A program made the position numbers and the translations under genes. Of a stretch of DNA of 64,000 nt, positions 51,730-61,085 are shown piece after piece (position 1 is the stretch's first letter; the number at the start of each line of letters is the position of its first letter). The notes beneath the pieces are model-generated. The model did not search any database and was not told the DNA's origin. It saw only the letters and a list, made by a program, of their open reading frames with translations. The stretch comes from Parapedobacter sp. SGR-10 (GTDB taxonomy: Bacteria > Bacteroidota > Bacteroidia > Sphingobacteriales > Sphingobacteriaceae): positions 23,526 to 87,525 of the forward strand of contig NZ_JAAJTJ010000017.1 of assembly GCF_011030405.1 (NCBI RefSeq), read 5' to 3'.

Positions 51730-51987
51730 TCACTTTGCAAATTTCTTTGTACCTGCTACACACAGGATCACTCCAAGTGTAACGGCTAACATACCTATAC
51801 TTACATTTTCATGAAGCAACCAAGCCGCCAATGCCAAACCAAAAAAAGGTTGTAGTAATTGCAACTGTCCTACGGTGGCTGTTCCACCCTGTGCCAGACC
51901 TTTGTACCAAAAGACAAAACCAATAAACATACTGAACAGTGACACGTAAACCAAACTTATCCAAGCCTCTGTAAAGTTGGTTATCAA
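51730..51987 (-). pseudogene. C-terminal fragment of an EamA/DMT transporter
   Basis: Only 85 residues remain of a transporter that should have about 290 with ten membrane segments. The fragment reads AWISLVYVSLFSMFIGFVFW and YKGLAQGGTATVGQLQLLQP, followed by ALAAWLLHENVSIGML, the last three segments of the second EamA domain. The first residues (MITNFTE) are encoded by a sequence that matches the end of the dispersed repeat at 32915, so homology stops at about 51,970. The gene is presumably nonfunctional. Confidence 0.82.
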
Positions 51988-52003
51988 AGTATATAATTAC
52001 TTT
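51981..52003 (-). repeat. End fragment of the dispersed element at the EamA breakpoint
   Basis: On the minus strand the sequence reads GTAATTATATACTTTGATAA followed by CCAACTTT, close to the left end of the copy at 32915 (GTAATTATATATTTCTTTAA, CCAAACTTT). Confidence 0.6.
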
Positions 52004-52069
52004 TCTTTTTTCCGTAACATTTGTGTAATGTACTTGACCGATTAAGTCAATATACGTACTTTGGACCCT

Positions 52070-53776
52070 ATGAATCTAAACCAGGATTTTGATGTTATCG
52101 TTGTAGGCTCGGGGCTGAGTGGCAGCTGGGCGGCAAAAGAGTTTTGTGAGAAAGGTTTCAAGACCTTGGTTATCGAGCGTGGGCGGATGGTCAAACACAT
52201 CAAAGACTACCCTACGGCGAATATGGATCCCTGGGAATTTGAACATCGTATTCACAAGACCAGAGCTGATGTAGAGTTAAATCCGGGTATAGGTGAGCAT
52301 TACGCTTTCAATGAATCCACATCGCATTTTTATATGCATACTGGCGAACAGGACTATATACAGGAGAAACCGTTTCAGTGGATACGAGGGTACCAGGTAG
52401 GAGGCAAGTCCCTATTGTGGGCCAGACAGACGCAGCGGTGGAGTGATTATGAGTTTACCAGTCCTCAACGTTTCGATTACGGTATAGACTGGCCCATACG
52501 TTACAAAGATATTGCATCTTGGTATTCACACGTTGAAAAATTTATCGGTATATCGGGAACAAAGGACGGTATAGACAATATGCCGGATAGCGAAGTGGTC
52601 GGCGCATTCGAGATGAATGCCGTGGAGAAACATATCGCGTCAGCTATTCATCAACATTACCCGGATCGAAAGGCTATTATAGGCCGATGTGCCAATTTGG
52701 CTGGAATAAAAGAAGAACAGATCAAGCAGGGCCGGACACAGTGTATGGCTCGCTCTATGTGCGAGCGTGGTTGTCCTTTTGGCGGATATTTCAGTGCAAA
52801 CTCCTCTACGTTGCCCTATGCCGAAAAGACCGGTAACCTTACCATAGTGACAGATGCTGTCGTAGAGAAGGTATTGTACGACGAAAAACTGCAAAAGGCT
52901 ACGGGAGTCAGTGTGATAGATACGAAGGATCGTTCGAAGAAAGTGTATACTGCTAAGGTTATCTTTCTGAATGCTGCAACATTGAACTCCAACCTGATCT
53001 TGTTGAATTCCCGTTCATCCTATTTTCCTCAAGGTTTGGGCAATAAAAATGGATTATTGGGCAAGTATATTACTTTTCACAATTATAGAGGAACTATTGG
53101 CGCTACGATGCCGGGTTTCGAAGACAAATATTACTATGGTCGTAGGCCCACGCAGGTCTTTATGCCGGCGTTTAGGAATATACATTCGGAAGCTGCTGAC
53201 TTCAAAGGCAGTTATTTGATAGCTTTTTCTGCGCAAAGGGAAACCTGGAAGAGGGAGTTGGATAATATGGGCCTGGGAGCTGCTTTTAAAGATGCGCTGT
53301 CGGAAGTGGGCGGATGGAAAGTGTCGATGATGATGCAGGGAGAAGTTTTGCCGCGGGAAGAAAACCATGTGCGACTGAGTGATAGTCAAGTCGACAAATA
53401 TGGTATCCCCCAATTGATTACTTCGGTTGACTATGATGACAATGACATTGCCATGATGGAAGATTTTTTCAAAGAAGGTACTGCGATGCTACGAAAGGCT
53501 GGATGTGAAAATATTTATACTGTAGACCGTCACGAGAGTTTTGGAAGACAGCCCGGACTGGAAGTACACGATATGGGCGGTGTGCGGATGGGACATGATC
53601 CACAGACTTCCTTATTGAATGCCCATAACCAAATGCATCATTGTAAAAATGTGTTTGTGACCGACGGAGCTTGTATGATCAGTACCGGAAACCAAAATCC
53701 GTCCTTGACCTTTATGGCCTTGACGGCGAGAGCTGCCGATTATGCGGCAACCTTGATGAAGACAGGAGAACTCTAG
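52070..53776 (+). CDS. GMC-family FAD oxidoreductase
   Basis: A flavoprotein of 568 residues of the glucose-methanol-choline oxidoreductase family that oxidises an alcohol, sugar or sugar acid. The FAD-binding motif is VIVVGSGLSGSWAAKEF (near 9-25). A cysteine cluster, CMARSMCERGC (near 224-234), is present in the middle as in gluconate- and sorbose-dehydrogenase-like members. The catalytic histidine region is MGGVRMGHDP (near 502), and GNQNPSLTFMALTARAADYA lies at the C-terminus. I chose ATG at 52070 over TTG 52061. No small partner subunit or cytochrome gene is adjacent. Confidence 0.9.
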   Translation: MNLNQDFDVIVVGSGLSGSWAAKEFCEKGFKTLVIERGRMVKHIKDYPTANMDPWEFEHRIHKTRADVELNPGIGEHYAFNESTSHFYMHTGEQDYIQEKPFQWIRGYQVGGKSLLWARQTQRWSDYEFTSPQRFDYGIDWPIRYKDIASWYSHVEKFIGISGTKDGIDNMPDSEVVGAFEMNAVEKHIASAIHQHYPDRKAIIGRCANLAGIKEEQIKQGRTQCMARSMCERGCPFGGYFSANSSTLPYAEKTGNLTIVTDAVVEKVLYDEKLQKATGVSVIDTKDRSKKVYTAKVIFLNAATLNSNLILLNSRSSYFPQGLGNKNGLLGKYITFHNYRGTIGATMPGFEDKYYYGRRPTQVFMPAFRNIHSEAADFKGSYLIAFSAQRETWKRELDNMGLGAAFKDALSEVGGWKVSMMMQGEVLPREENHVRLSDSQVDKYGIPQLITSVDYDDNDIAMMEDFFKEGTAMLRKAGCENIYTVDRHESFGRQPGLEVHDMGGVRMGHDPQTSLLNAHNQMHHCKNVFVTDGACMISTGNQNPSLTFMALTARAADYAATLMKTGEL

Positions 53777-53838
53777 AGAAGGTGAAACGAGATGTCCGAA
53801 GTTTCTAAAACTAAAAGAGAATGTCTGTACCCTCTTTT

Positions 53839-53887
53839 TGTCATTCCGACAGCCTGTCCCGAAAGCATTCGGGAATAGGAGGAATCT
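53839..53887. repeat. GTCATTCCGA...GGAATCT half-element
   Basis: One half of the GTCATT/GAATCT repeat, with an internal hairpin (TCCCGAAAGCATTCGGGA). It lies 60 bases after the GMC stop codon. Confidence 0.6.
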
Positions 53888-53913
53888 AAAAATTGTGCTA
53901 TTAATCAAATGTT

Positions 53914-53942
53914 AGTGCACTTCGTGGTTCGTGCGCCAGCGT
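53914..53942. repeat. Solitary half of the GCGCACGAATCC palindrome
   Basis: AGTGCACTTCGTGGTTCGTG followed by CGCCAGCG resembles one arm of the copies at 41587 and 45318, with several changes and no opposite arm. Confidence 0.55.
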
Positions 53943-53973
53943 CTGGATAGGGATAGCCATGATATAAAAACAA

Positions 53974-54000
53974 AAAAGCACAAGGGTCACTTGTGCTTTT
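53974..54000 (-). terminator. Terminator of the primary sigma factor gene
   Basis: AAAAGCACAAG and CTTGTGCTTTT form an 11-bp stem with a five-base loop. On the minus strand a T run follows, 20 bases after the sigma gene's stop. It may also act for the GMC gene on the plus strand. Confidence 0.8.
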
Positions 54001-54019
54001 ATCATGTGTTGGCTATCGT

Positions 54020-54880
54020 TTAGCCTAAATAAGATTTTAAAATTTTGCTTCGAGAAGTGTGACGTAGTCGTTGCAAGGCCTTATCCTTGATCTGACGTAC
54101 ACGCTCTCTCGTAAGGCTGAATTTCTCACCAATCTCTTCAAGTGATAGCGGATGGTTGGAACCAATACCGAAGAATAAGACAATGATTTCCCGTTCTCTT
54201 TCTGTCAATGTAGACAACGAACGTTTGATTTCTTCGGACAGTGACTCATCGATCAATGAACTGTCGGTGTCTGGATCGGCATTTTCCAATACGTCCAAGA
54301 GCGTGTTTTCCTCACCTTGTACGAAAGGGGCATCCATAGACACGTGACGGCCCGAATTGCTCAATGTGTCCGAGACTTTGTCTACAGTTGTTTCGAGAAT
54401 GTCTGCCAGTTCTTCGGGAGACGGTTCACGCTCATATTCCTGCTCTAATTTTGAAAAAGCTTTGCTGATCTTGCTTAATGAACCTACTTGATTTAAAGGT
54501 AAACGTACGATACGTGATTGTTCAGCGATAGCTTGCAAAATAGATTGACGGATCCACCACACCGCATAGGAAATGAACTTAAACCCTTTTGTTTCGTCGA
54601 AACGCTTTGCTGCTTTGATAAGTCCTAAGTTACCTTCATTGATCAAGTCACCCAAAGTAAGACCTTGATTCTGGTATTGTTTTGCTACGGAAACAACGAA
54701 ACGTAAATTGGTTTTTGTCAACTTCTCCAATGCCACTTGATCTCCTTCGCGAATACGTTGTGCCAGGACTACCTCTTCTTCAGCTGTAATCAAGTCCACT
54801 TTTCCGATTTCATGCAAATACTTGTCTAAGGATTGAGATTCACGATTAGTGATCGATTGTGTAATTTTGAGCTGTCTCAT
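54020..54880 (-). CDS. rpoD: Primary sigma factor (RpoD of Bacteroidota)
   Basis: The housekeeping sigma factor, 286 residues, short because Bacteroidota versions lack region 1.1. Region 1.2 is [19 protein letters not shown]; region 2 contains [20 protein letters not shown], then [20 protein letters not shown] and [20 protein letters not shown]; region 3 follows; region 4 holds [14 protein letters not shown] and [20 protein letters not shown]. It recognises the TTTG/TAnnTTTG promoters of this phylum, consistent with those seen in the window. The upstream region is AT-rich with a TATTTTTG box on the same strand at 54913-54920. Confidence 0.95.
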   Translation of the reverse strand: MRQLKITQSITNRESQSLDKYLHEIGKVDLITAEEEVVLAQRIREGDQVALEKLTKTNLRFVVSVAKQYQNQGLTLGDLINEGNLGLIKAAKRFDETKGFKFISYAVWWIRQSILQAIAEQSRIVRLPLNQVGSLSKISKAFSKLEQEYEREPSPEELADILETTVDKVSDTLSNSGRHVSMDAPFVQGEENTLLDVLENADPDTDSSLIDESLSEEIKRSLSTLTEREREIIVLFFGIGSNHPLSLEEIGEKFSLTRERVRQIKDKALQRLRHTSRSKILKSYLG

Positions 54881-55148
54881 TAATTTATTTTAACTTCTTC
54901 TTAAAATGAACGCAAAAATACTAAAAATAGTATAATCTTATTGTAAAAAATATGTGAATTATTCCCTCATTATTAGCATGTTAGCCATGCGAATAAAATC
55001 AATGATTTACCTCAAAAATCGTTCCACTTTGCGCTTTTGGCAGCTTTTTAGTAAATATTTAACTTTTTTATGAGTTTTGACTTTTAGAAAAGTTAGTTAA
55101 AACTATTTCTTAGGCGATTTGTTTTTCATTAGTAAAATCTAAATAGTC

Positions 55149-55352
55149 ATGAAGATAATTATACGATTAGACGAAATGATGGCCAAGAGAAATGTTTCTC
55201 TTAATGAATTGAGCCGACGTGTAGGCATTACGCTGTCCAATCTTTCCATTCTGAAGAACCAGAAGGCAAAAGCCATACGCATGAGTACATTGGCGGCTAT
55301 ATGTGAAGCATTGGATTGTCAGCCAGGAGATATTATCGTTTACGGGGAATAG
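55149..55352 (+). CDS. Small XRE-family regulator
   Basis: A 67-residue DNA-binding protein that is almost only a Cro/C1-type helix-turn-helix: MMAKRNVSLNELSRRVGITL, SNLSILKNQKAKAIRMST, then LAAICEALDCQPGDIIVYGE. The last motif is typical of the YozG-like group. Sequence and length fit a complete small regulator. It is convergent with fmt, ending seven bases from it, and divergent from rpoD with a 268-base AT-rich gap. Its targets are unknown. Confidence 0.9.
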   Translation: MKIIIRLDEMMAKRNVSLNELSRRVGITLSNLSILKNQKAKAIRMSTLAAICEALDCQPGDIIVYGE

Positions 55353-55359
55353 CGCTTTG

Positions 55360-56277
55360 CTATTCGAAGCGATACCCTCTTAAAAACTCATCGATATCCA
55401 TCTTTTTTTTGCCCTCAATCTGCACCCTCCTCAGATGGATATAGCCATCTTTTGCCGTAAATTTTAAATAGGTTTTTTCGTCCGTCTGATAGGTGCCTGG
55501 TTTCAAATCATGGTTAATAATCTCTTTTTCTGTTTCAAAGATTTTTAATACTTTCCCTTCCAACAAGGTAAAGGCTGTAGGGTAGGGACTGAGTCCCCTT
55601 ATTTTGTCATAGATGGTTGCCGTACTATTGTTCCAGTCTATCTCGCAGTCTTCCTTAAAGATTTTCGGGGCATGCTTCAGTTGTGCTGTCGATATGTCAG
55701 CCTGGGAAATGGGGATCAACGTATTTTTCTTCAGACCTTCGATGGTTTTGAGCAATGTGCGGGCTCCGGCGGCCCTCAATTTGTCATGCAATATGCCCGC
55801 TGTATCCGTACTTCCGATATCCACCTTTTCGGTAAGCAATATATTCCCGGTATCGATCTCGTGTTGCAACAGAAAGGTAGTTACGCCGGTTTCTGTCTCG
55901 CCATTGATGATAGCATGGTTGATAGGGGCCGCACCTCTGTACTGTGGAAGCAGGGAGGCATGCACATTGATGGTGCCTAAGGGGGGCATGTTCCAGACGA
56001 CTTCGGGCAGCATGCGGAAAGCTACGACCACTTGCAAATCGGCTTTATAGGATTGCAATTCTTCCAAAAATACCGGGTCTTTGAGTTTCTCGGGCTGAAG
56101 GACAGGGATATGCTCACTTAACGCATATTGCTTGACGGCGGACTGCTGGATCTTTTGACCTCTGCCGGCAGGCTTGTCAGGTGCAGTGATGACAGCTACT
56201 ACGTTTTCTCCAGATTCTACTAAGGATTTGAGGGATTCGACCGCAAATTCTGGTGTCCCCATGAATATTATTCGCAT
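55360..56277 (-). CDS. fmt: Methionyl-tRNA formyltransferase
   Basis: A cytoplasmic enzyme of 305 residues that formylates initiator methionyl-tRNA. The N-terminus MRIIFMGTPEFAVESLKSLV is typical, followed by ITAPDKPAGRGQKIQQSAVK. The catalytic block is GTINVHASLLPQYRGAAPIN (asparagine and histidine), with FLLQHEIDTGNILL supplying the third residue region. The C-terminal OB-like domain carries RGLSPYPTAFT. It ends seven bases from the convergent XRE gene and is divergent from the permease gene. Confidence 0.96.
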   Translation of the reverse strand: MRIIFMGTPEFAVESLKSLVESGENVVAVITAPDKPAGRGQKIQQSAVKQYALSEHIPVLQPEKLKDPVFLEELQSYKADLQVVVAFRMLPEVVWNMPPLGTINVHASLLPQYRGAAPINHAIINGETETGVTTFLLQHEIDTGNILLTEKVDIGSTDTAGILHDKLRAAGARTLLKTIEGLKKNTLIPISQADISTAQLKHAPKIFKEDCEIDWNNSTATIYDKIRGLSPYPTAFTLLEGKVLKIFETEKEIINHDLKPGTYQTDEKTYLKFTAKDGYIHLRRVQIEGKKKMDIDEFLRGYRFE

Positions 56278-56312
56278 TTCTATAACCTCGATAACTTTCT
56301 TGTTTTATTTAT

Positions 56313-56320
56313 TAACTTTG
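56313..56320 (+). promoter_or_regulatory. -7 box for the permease gene
   Basis: TAACTTTG, 24 bases before the proposed TTG start at 56345. Its position argues against the longer reading frame that would begin inside fmt. Confidence 0.4.
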
Positions 56321-56344
56321 CGAAGTTACAAATTTAATTTAAGC

Positions 56345-57562
56345 TTGAATTTTCCATTATTTTTAGCGAAGCGAATTGTATTCCGGGGTCAACGTACCTT
56401 TTCGAAATTGATTATACGGGTCACTATTGGCGCTTTGGCTTTGGCAATACTGGCCATTACGTTGTCCGTAGCTATTTTGCGGGGATTCAAGGATGAGGTC
56501 ACGGCCAAGCAGCGCGGTTTTTTCAGTGACATCATGATCGTCAAGCAAGATATCAATTCAGCTTCAGAGTATATGCCTATTGCCCTTTCGACTGGGGATA
56601 TAGAGGCTATCCGAAACTTGCCCAATGTGCTTTCTGTCTCCCCCTTTGCGACCAAGATTGGCATTATGAACGTCAATGGAGAGGTGGAAGGGGTGGTGCT
56701 CAAAGGTATTGAGAAAAACTATCAGCAAAAATATTTGGAACATATATTGGTAAGGGGTGATACGTTGGATTTCAGTTCCGGAGCCAATGACCAAATATTG
56801 ATATCGGAATATTTGGCGGATCGTTTGGAACTGGATGTGGACAGTAGTTTTATCATGAATTTTGTCCAGGAAAACAGAAATCGAAAACGCAAACTCCGTG
56901 TAAAGGGTGTCTTTCGAACCAATTCGGCAGAATTGGACAATTCTTATGTCATCGGTGCTTTGGATCTGATCCGTCGGTTGGACAACTTGGGCAAGGAAGA
57001 TGCCGGGGCCTACGAGATACGTATCGCTGATTTTGCCGCATTGGAACAAACTACCCAATTAGTCAATGAGGAATTGCCGATAGATATGAAGGCAACCAAC
57101 GTCGTCGAACATTTGCCCGATATCTTCAATTGGTTGGATATGCTGGATATGAATGATGATATTATCTTTGTGCTGATGGTAATTGTCGCGGTCATAAACA
57201 TGATCTCAGCGCTATTGATTACTATTTTGGAACGTACGTCGATGATTGGGATACTGAAATCGTTAGGGATGAAAAATAGGGCGATACGGCGGATATTTCT
57301 GTATAATTCATGTTATCTGATCGGATCTGGTTTGTTGATTGGCAATATCATCACGTGGTTGTTGTATGCTTTTCAGACGAAGCTCCACTTTTTCAAACTA
57401 GATCCTTCCATTTACTATATTGATTATGTGCCGATGACGATAGGGTGGCAAGAGGCCGCACTATTGAACTTAGCATTGGTCACTATCGCCTTGTTGGTGC
57501 TGTTTGTCCCTTCGATGTTGATATCGCGTATTTCTCCCATAAAGACGATACAGTTTAAATAA
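56345..57562 (+). CDS. ABC transporter permease of the LolC/FtsX type
   Basis: A membrane protein of 405 residues. Membrane segments are visible near 20-45 (LIIRVTIGALALAILAITLS), then a large periplasmic MacB-like domain (about 50-270), and three C-terminal segments (DDIIFVLMVIVAVINMISAL, YNSCYLIGSGLLIGNI, LLNLALVTIALLVLFVPSML). The ISRISPIKTIQFK ending is typical of LolC/E-like permeases that extract lipoproteins from the inner membrane. No ATG is available at the family's normal start; TTG 56345 gives LNFPLFLAKRI, matching the expected N-terminus. The ATPase partner is not in the window. Confidence 0.86.
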   Translation: MNFPLFLAKRIVFRGQRTFSKLIIRVTIGALALAILAITLSVAILRGFKDEVTAKQRGFFSDIMIVKQDINSASEYMPIALSTGDIEAIRNLPNVLSVSPFATKIGIMNVNGEVEGVVLKGIEKNYQQKYLEHILVRGDTLDFSSGANDQILISEYLADRLELDVDSSFIMNFVQENRNRKRKLRVKGVFRTNSAELDNSYVIGALDLIRRLDNLGKEDAGAYEIRIADFAALEQTTQLVNEELPIDMKATNVVEHLPDIFNWLDMLDMNDDIIFVLMVIVAVINMISALLITILERTSMIGILKSLGMKNRAIRRIFLYNSCYLIGSGLLIGNIITWLLYAFQTKLHFFKLDPSIYYIDYVPMTIGWQEAALLNLALVTIALLVLFVPSMLISRISPIKTIQFK

Positions 57563-57600
57563 TGGAAAAAGACTTCCGAAGTCTTTTTCCATTATTTAAA
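57554..57600 (+). terminator. Perfect 47-base palindrome over the permease stop codon
   Basis: Arms of 23 bases (57554-57576 and 57578-57600) are exact complements around a single C at 57577. The TAA stop of the permease lies in the left arm. A TTTTT run within the right arm makes an intrinsic terminator likely. Confidence 0.8.
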
Positions 57601-57653
57601 CTATTTTTTGTATATTTCCTACATTCTGTTTTTTTGAGTGTTTAAAGATTTTT

Positions 57654-59783
57654 ATGAATAATAAGGTAATTGACCATTTAATAGAGGCGTTTCACGCACC
57701 ACTGACCAATCCGGTTCTGATATTCACATTAATTTTATTCATTATCCTTTTATCGCCTATATTGCTTCGACCGATCAAGGTTCCGGGCATCATTGGGTTG
57801 ATCATATCCGGTGTCATTATTGGCCCTTATGGGCTCAATTGGCTGGAGAAGAATTCTGCGGTCAACCTGTTTTCTACGATTGGGCTGCTTTATATCATGT
57901 TTATAGCTGGGCTTGAACTGGATATGAACGAATTCAAAAAAACGAAGAATAAAAGTATAGCTTTTGGCTTTTTTACTTTCATCATTCCTATTGCGATTGG
58001 TTTTCCGGTATGTCATTATCTGCTGGGCTATGATTTCTTGCCCAGCTTGTTGATTGCCAGTATGTTTGCTACACATACTTTGGTTTCTTACCCGATTGTA
58101 AGTCGATATGGGATTTCGAAGAATGAAGCGGTGGCTATTACGATCGGGGGAACGATTTTGACAGATACGGCCGTGCTGATTATCTTAGCAGTCATCACAG
58201 GAGCTTCGCAGGGAAATATCAATCAAGAGTTTTGGGTGACGCTGGGTGTATCGTTTGCCGTATTCCTGTTTATTATGTTCGGGATCATTCCAAAGTTGGC
58301 AAAATGGTTTTTTGAACGTGTCGCCAGTGAAAAGACAGGACATTATATCTTCGTGTTGACTGTGGTCTTTTTTGCAGCTTTTTTAGCAGAGATAGCAGGC
58401 TTAGAACCCATTATCGGAGCCTTTGTCGCTGGGTTAGCTTTGAACAAGTTGATTCCGCACTCTTCAGCATTGATGAATAGGATAGAGTTTATCGGCAATG
58501 CGATTTTCATACCGTTCTTTTTGATATCTGTTGGGATGATTGTGGATGTAAGTGTACTGACTAAGGGGCCTATGGCACTGATTGTCGCGGCAACCTTGAC
58601 GATAGTGGCGGTATCGGGTAAGTTTTTTGCAGCCACGATTACACAGCTTGTATTTCGATATACCAAAAGTCAGCGCAATCTTATATTTGGCCTTAGTAAT
58701 GCCCACGCTGCTGCTACGCTCGCTGTGATTATGGTGGGGTATCAAAATAACATCATTGATGAAAATGTACTGAATGGTACTATTGTATTGATCTTGGTCA
58801 CCTGTATCGTGGCTTCCATCATCACGGAAAATGCGTCCAAAAAAGTCATTTTGGAAGGGCATCAAGACCATACTCATGTGGAGCACGTCGATGAAGGTGA
58901 AGAAAAGATCCTTATACCTATTGCCAATCTGGAAACGATGGAACCTATATTGGATTTTGCAGCTCTGGTAAAGTCTAAGCGGTCACATTATCCGATCAGT
59001 ATGCTCAGTGTCGTCCCGGACGATGCACAGGCTGAGAAAAATCTGATCACCGCCCGTCGTAACCTGGATAGTATGGCCAAGTATGCTTCGGGTTCGGAGA
59101 CCGAGGTGGAAATGTTGACTACGGTCGACTTCAATATTCCGAGTGGTATCAGTCACATGGCCAAGCAGACTTTTGCGGACTGTATTGTTATGGGATGGCC
59201 CAGTGCTACTAATTTTCTGGACAAGATCGTCGGTGAAAAGGCCGAAAGTATATTGAATAAGACAGATGCGAACCTGTTTATGTGTCGTCTGGATAAACCT
59301 TTTTCCTCCCATAAGTCGATTACTATTTTTGTGCCGCCTTTGGCCGAGTCGGAACTAGGGTTTCAGTATTGGATGGAGAAAATGCTGAAATTGGCTCAGG
59401 AATTGTCTTTGCCTGTCCTGTTTGTGTGCAACAAGCGAACCCAAAAGGCCTTAGAGGGTATGATCGCGCACTTGAAATCCAGTGTGCCCGCAAATTTCGG
59501 AAATCAGGAAGATTGGGACAATATAGCTGGTCTGGCGACGTTCAATGAAAGGGATTCACTGCTTGTATTTGTCTCTTCACGCTACGGGGATATTTCATAT
59601 CGGGATTCGCTGGATGGCCTGGGCAAGAAGGTGGGAAGTTTTTACCAACATCAGAATCTTATCCTGATCTTTCCAAGCCGTCGTGAAGATCAACATATTG
59701 ATGAGTACGAAGATGTGAAGACTGCGCCGATCTTCCGTAAGATCAGTCGTGAAATCGGTAATATGTTCAATAAAGAAAAATAA
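57654..59783 (+). CDS. CPA2 cation:proton antiporter with C-terminal USP-like region
   Basis: A membrane antiporter of 709 residues of the KefB/NapA-like family. About 12 membrane segments occupy residues 15-390 ([78 protein letters not shown]). The C-terminal part (about 415-709) is soluble and resembles a pair of universal-stress-protein-like domains rather than an RCK/TrkA nucleotide-binding domain. It exchanges Na+ or K+ for protons across the inner membrane. It is preceded by the palindrome at 57554 and followed by icd after eight bases. Confidence 0.9.
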   Translation: MNNKVIDHLIEAFHAPLTNPVLIFTLILFIILLSPILLRPIKVPGIIGLIISGVIIGPYGLNWLEKNSAVNLFSTIGLLYIMFIAGLELDMNEFKKTKNKSIAFGFFTFIIPIAIGFPVCHYLLGYDFLPSLLIASMFATHTLVSYPIVSRYGISKNEAVAITIGGTILTDTAVLIILAVITGASQGNINQEFWVTLGVSFAVFLFIMFGIIPKLAKWFFERVASEKTGHYIFVLTVVFFAAFLAEIAGLEPIIGAFVAGLALNKLIPHSSALMNRIEFIGNAIFIPFFLISVGMIVDVSVLTKGPMALIVAATLTIVAVSGKFFAATITQLVFRYTKSQRNLIFGLSNAHAAATLAVIMVGYQNNIIDENVLNGTIVLILVTCIVASIITENASKKVILEGHQDHTHVEHVDEGEEKILIPIANLETMEPILDFAALVKSKRSHYPISMLSVVPDDAQAEKNLITARRNLDSMAKYASGSETEVEMLTTVDFNIPSGISHMAKQTFADCIVMGWPSATNFLDKIVGEKAESILNKTDANLFMCRLDKPFSSHKSITIFVPPLAESELGFQYWMEKMLKLAQELSLPVLFVCNKRTQKALEGMIAHLKSSVPANFGNQEDWDNIAGLATFNERDSLLVFVSSRYGDISYRDSLDGLGKKVGSFYQHQNLILIFPSRREDQHIDEYEDVKTAPIFRKISREIGNMFNKEK

Positions 59784-59791
59784 ACAGCGAT

Positions 59792-61057
59792 ATGAGTGCT
59801 AAAATTACTATGGGGGAGAATGGCGTGCTACAGGTGCCGAGTGAACCCGTTATACCCTTTATCATTGGTGACGGTATAGGCCCTGATCTTTGGCGGGCTT
59901 CTGTTCGTGTTTTTGATGCAGCTGTGGCTAAGTGTTATGATGGAAAGCGCAAGATTATATGGAAAGAGGTTCTGGCAGGAGAAAAGGCCTTCAATGAGAC
60001 AGGAAATTGGCTTCCCGAAGAAACCTTGTCTGTCTTTAGAGAGTATCTAGTCGGTATCAAAGGTCCTTTGACCACACCGATTGGGGGAGGTATCCGCTCG
60101 CTCAATGTCGCGTTGCGCAAAGAGTTGGATCTGTATGTATGCCTTCGGCCGACAAAATGGTACGAAGGTGTACCATCACCTGTCAAGCGGCCAGAGCAGG
60201 TGGATATGGTGGTATTTCGCGAGAATACCGAAGATATCTATGCCGGGATAGAATTTGCAGAAGGTACACCCGAAGTTAGGGCTTTAGCGCGTTTTCTGAA
60301 TGAGGACTTGCACGTGGATTATGACTTTTCGTCGTCAACAGGAATGGGTATCAAGATTGCTTCCGAAGAGGGATGCAAGCGGTTGATCCGATCTGCTATC
60401 GAACACGCTATACAACATCAGCGTCCTTCGGTGACGATTGTCCATAAAGGAAATATTATGAAATTCACCGAAGGGGCTTTCAAGCAATGGGGCTTTGAGG
60501 TGGCGGAGCAGGAGTTTGGCGATTATACGTACACATGGGGACAGTGGGAGCGCACGAAAGAAAGCAAAGGGCAGGAGGCTGCCAACCAAGAACAAAAAGA
60601 AGCTGAACAGGCCGGAAAAATCATTGTCAAAGATATTATCGCGGATAATTTTCTGCAACAAATCCTGCTTGATCCTAAGAGCTATTCGGTCATCGCTACG
60701 ATGAATCTTAATGGAGACTATATATCGGATGCATTAGCGGCTATGGTAGGAGGAATTGGTATAGCTCCCGGAGCAAATATCAACTATAAGACGGGCCATG
60801 CGATCTTCGAAGCTACACACGGTACGGCGCCCCGTTTTGCCAATACAGATACGATGAACCCATCTTCTATACTCTTGAGCGGAGTCATGATGTTGGAATA
60901 TATGGGCTGGCAGGAGGCCGCAGATGCCATTGTGTCGGCACTCTCGGCGACAATCAAGGATAAAACGGTGACGGTAGATTTCTATAACCTTATGGAGGAT
61001 GCTACGCTGTTGAAGACCAGTGAGTTTGCTGATAGGATTATTGAAAAAATATTGTAG
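59792..61057 (+). CDS. icd: Isocitrate dehydrogenase, NADP-dependent
   Basis: A cytoplasmic enzyme of 421 residues converting isocitrate to 2-oxoglutarate in the TCA cycle. It belongs to the type I (E. coli-like) group: [40 protein letters not shown] with the regulatory serine, [59 protein letters not shown] and [17 protein letters not shown]. No kinase/phosphatase gene is nearby. The stop TAG lies in the palindrome at 61054. It shares an operon-like position with the antiporter. Confidence 0.96.
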   Translation: MSAKITMGENGVLQVPSEPVIPFIIGDGIGPDLWRASVRVFDAAVAKCYDGKRKIIWKEVLAGEKAFNETGNWLPEETLSVFREYLVGIKGPLTTPIGGGIRSLNVALRKELDLYVCLRPTKWYEGVPSPVKRPEQVDMVVFRENTEDIYAGIEFAEGTPEVRALARFLNEDLHVDYDFSSSTGMGIKIASEEGCKRLIRSAIEHAIQHQRPSVTIVHKGNIMKFTEGAFKQWGFEVAEQEFGDYTYTWGQWERTKESKGQEAANQEQKEAEQAGKIIVKDIIADNFLQQILLDPKSYSVIATMNLNGDYISDALAAMVGGIGIAPGANINYKTGHAIFEATHGTAPRFANTDTMNPSSILLSGVMMLEYMGWQEAADAIVSALSATIKDKTVTVDFYNLMEDATLLKTSEFADRIIEKIL

Positions 61058-61081
61058 GGGCAAATGATTATTTGCCCCTAC
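61054..61081. repeat. GTAGGGGC-type palindrome, copy 4, overlapping the icd stop
   Basis: GTAGGGGCAAAT and ATTTGCCCCTAC form a perfect 12-bp stem with a 4-base centre. The TAG of the left arm is the icd stop codon, and the right end lies five bases from the convergent serine hydrolase stop. Confidence 0.88.
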
Positions 61082-61085
61082 GGTA

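Noticed and set aside
56174..56344. Upstream extension of the permease frame
   Set aside because: It runs antisense through the start of fmt, and its residues do not fit the family N-terminus.
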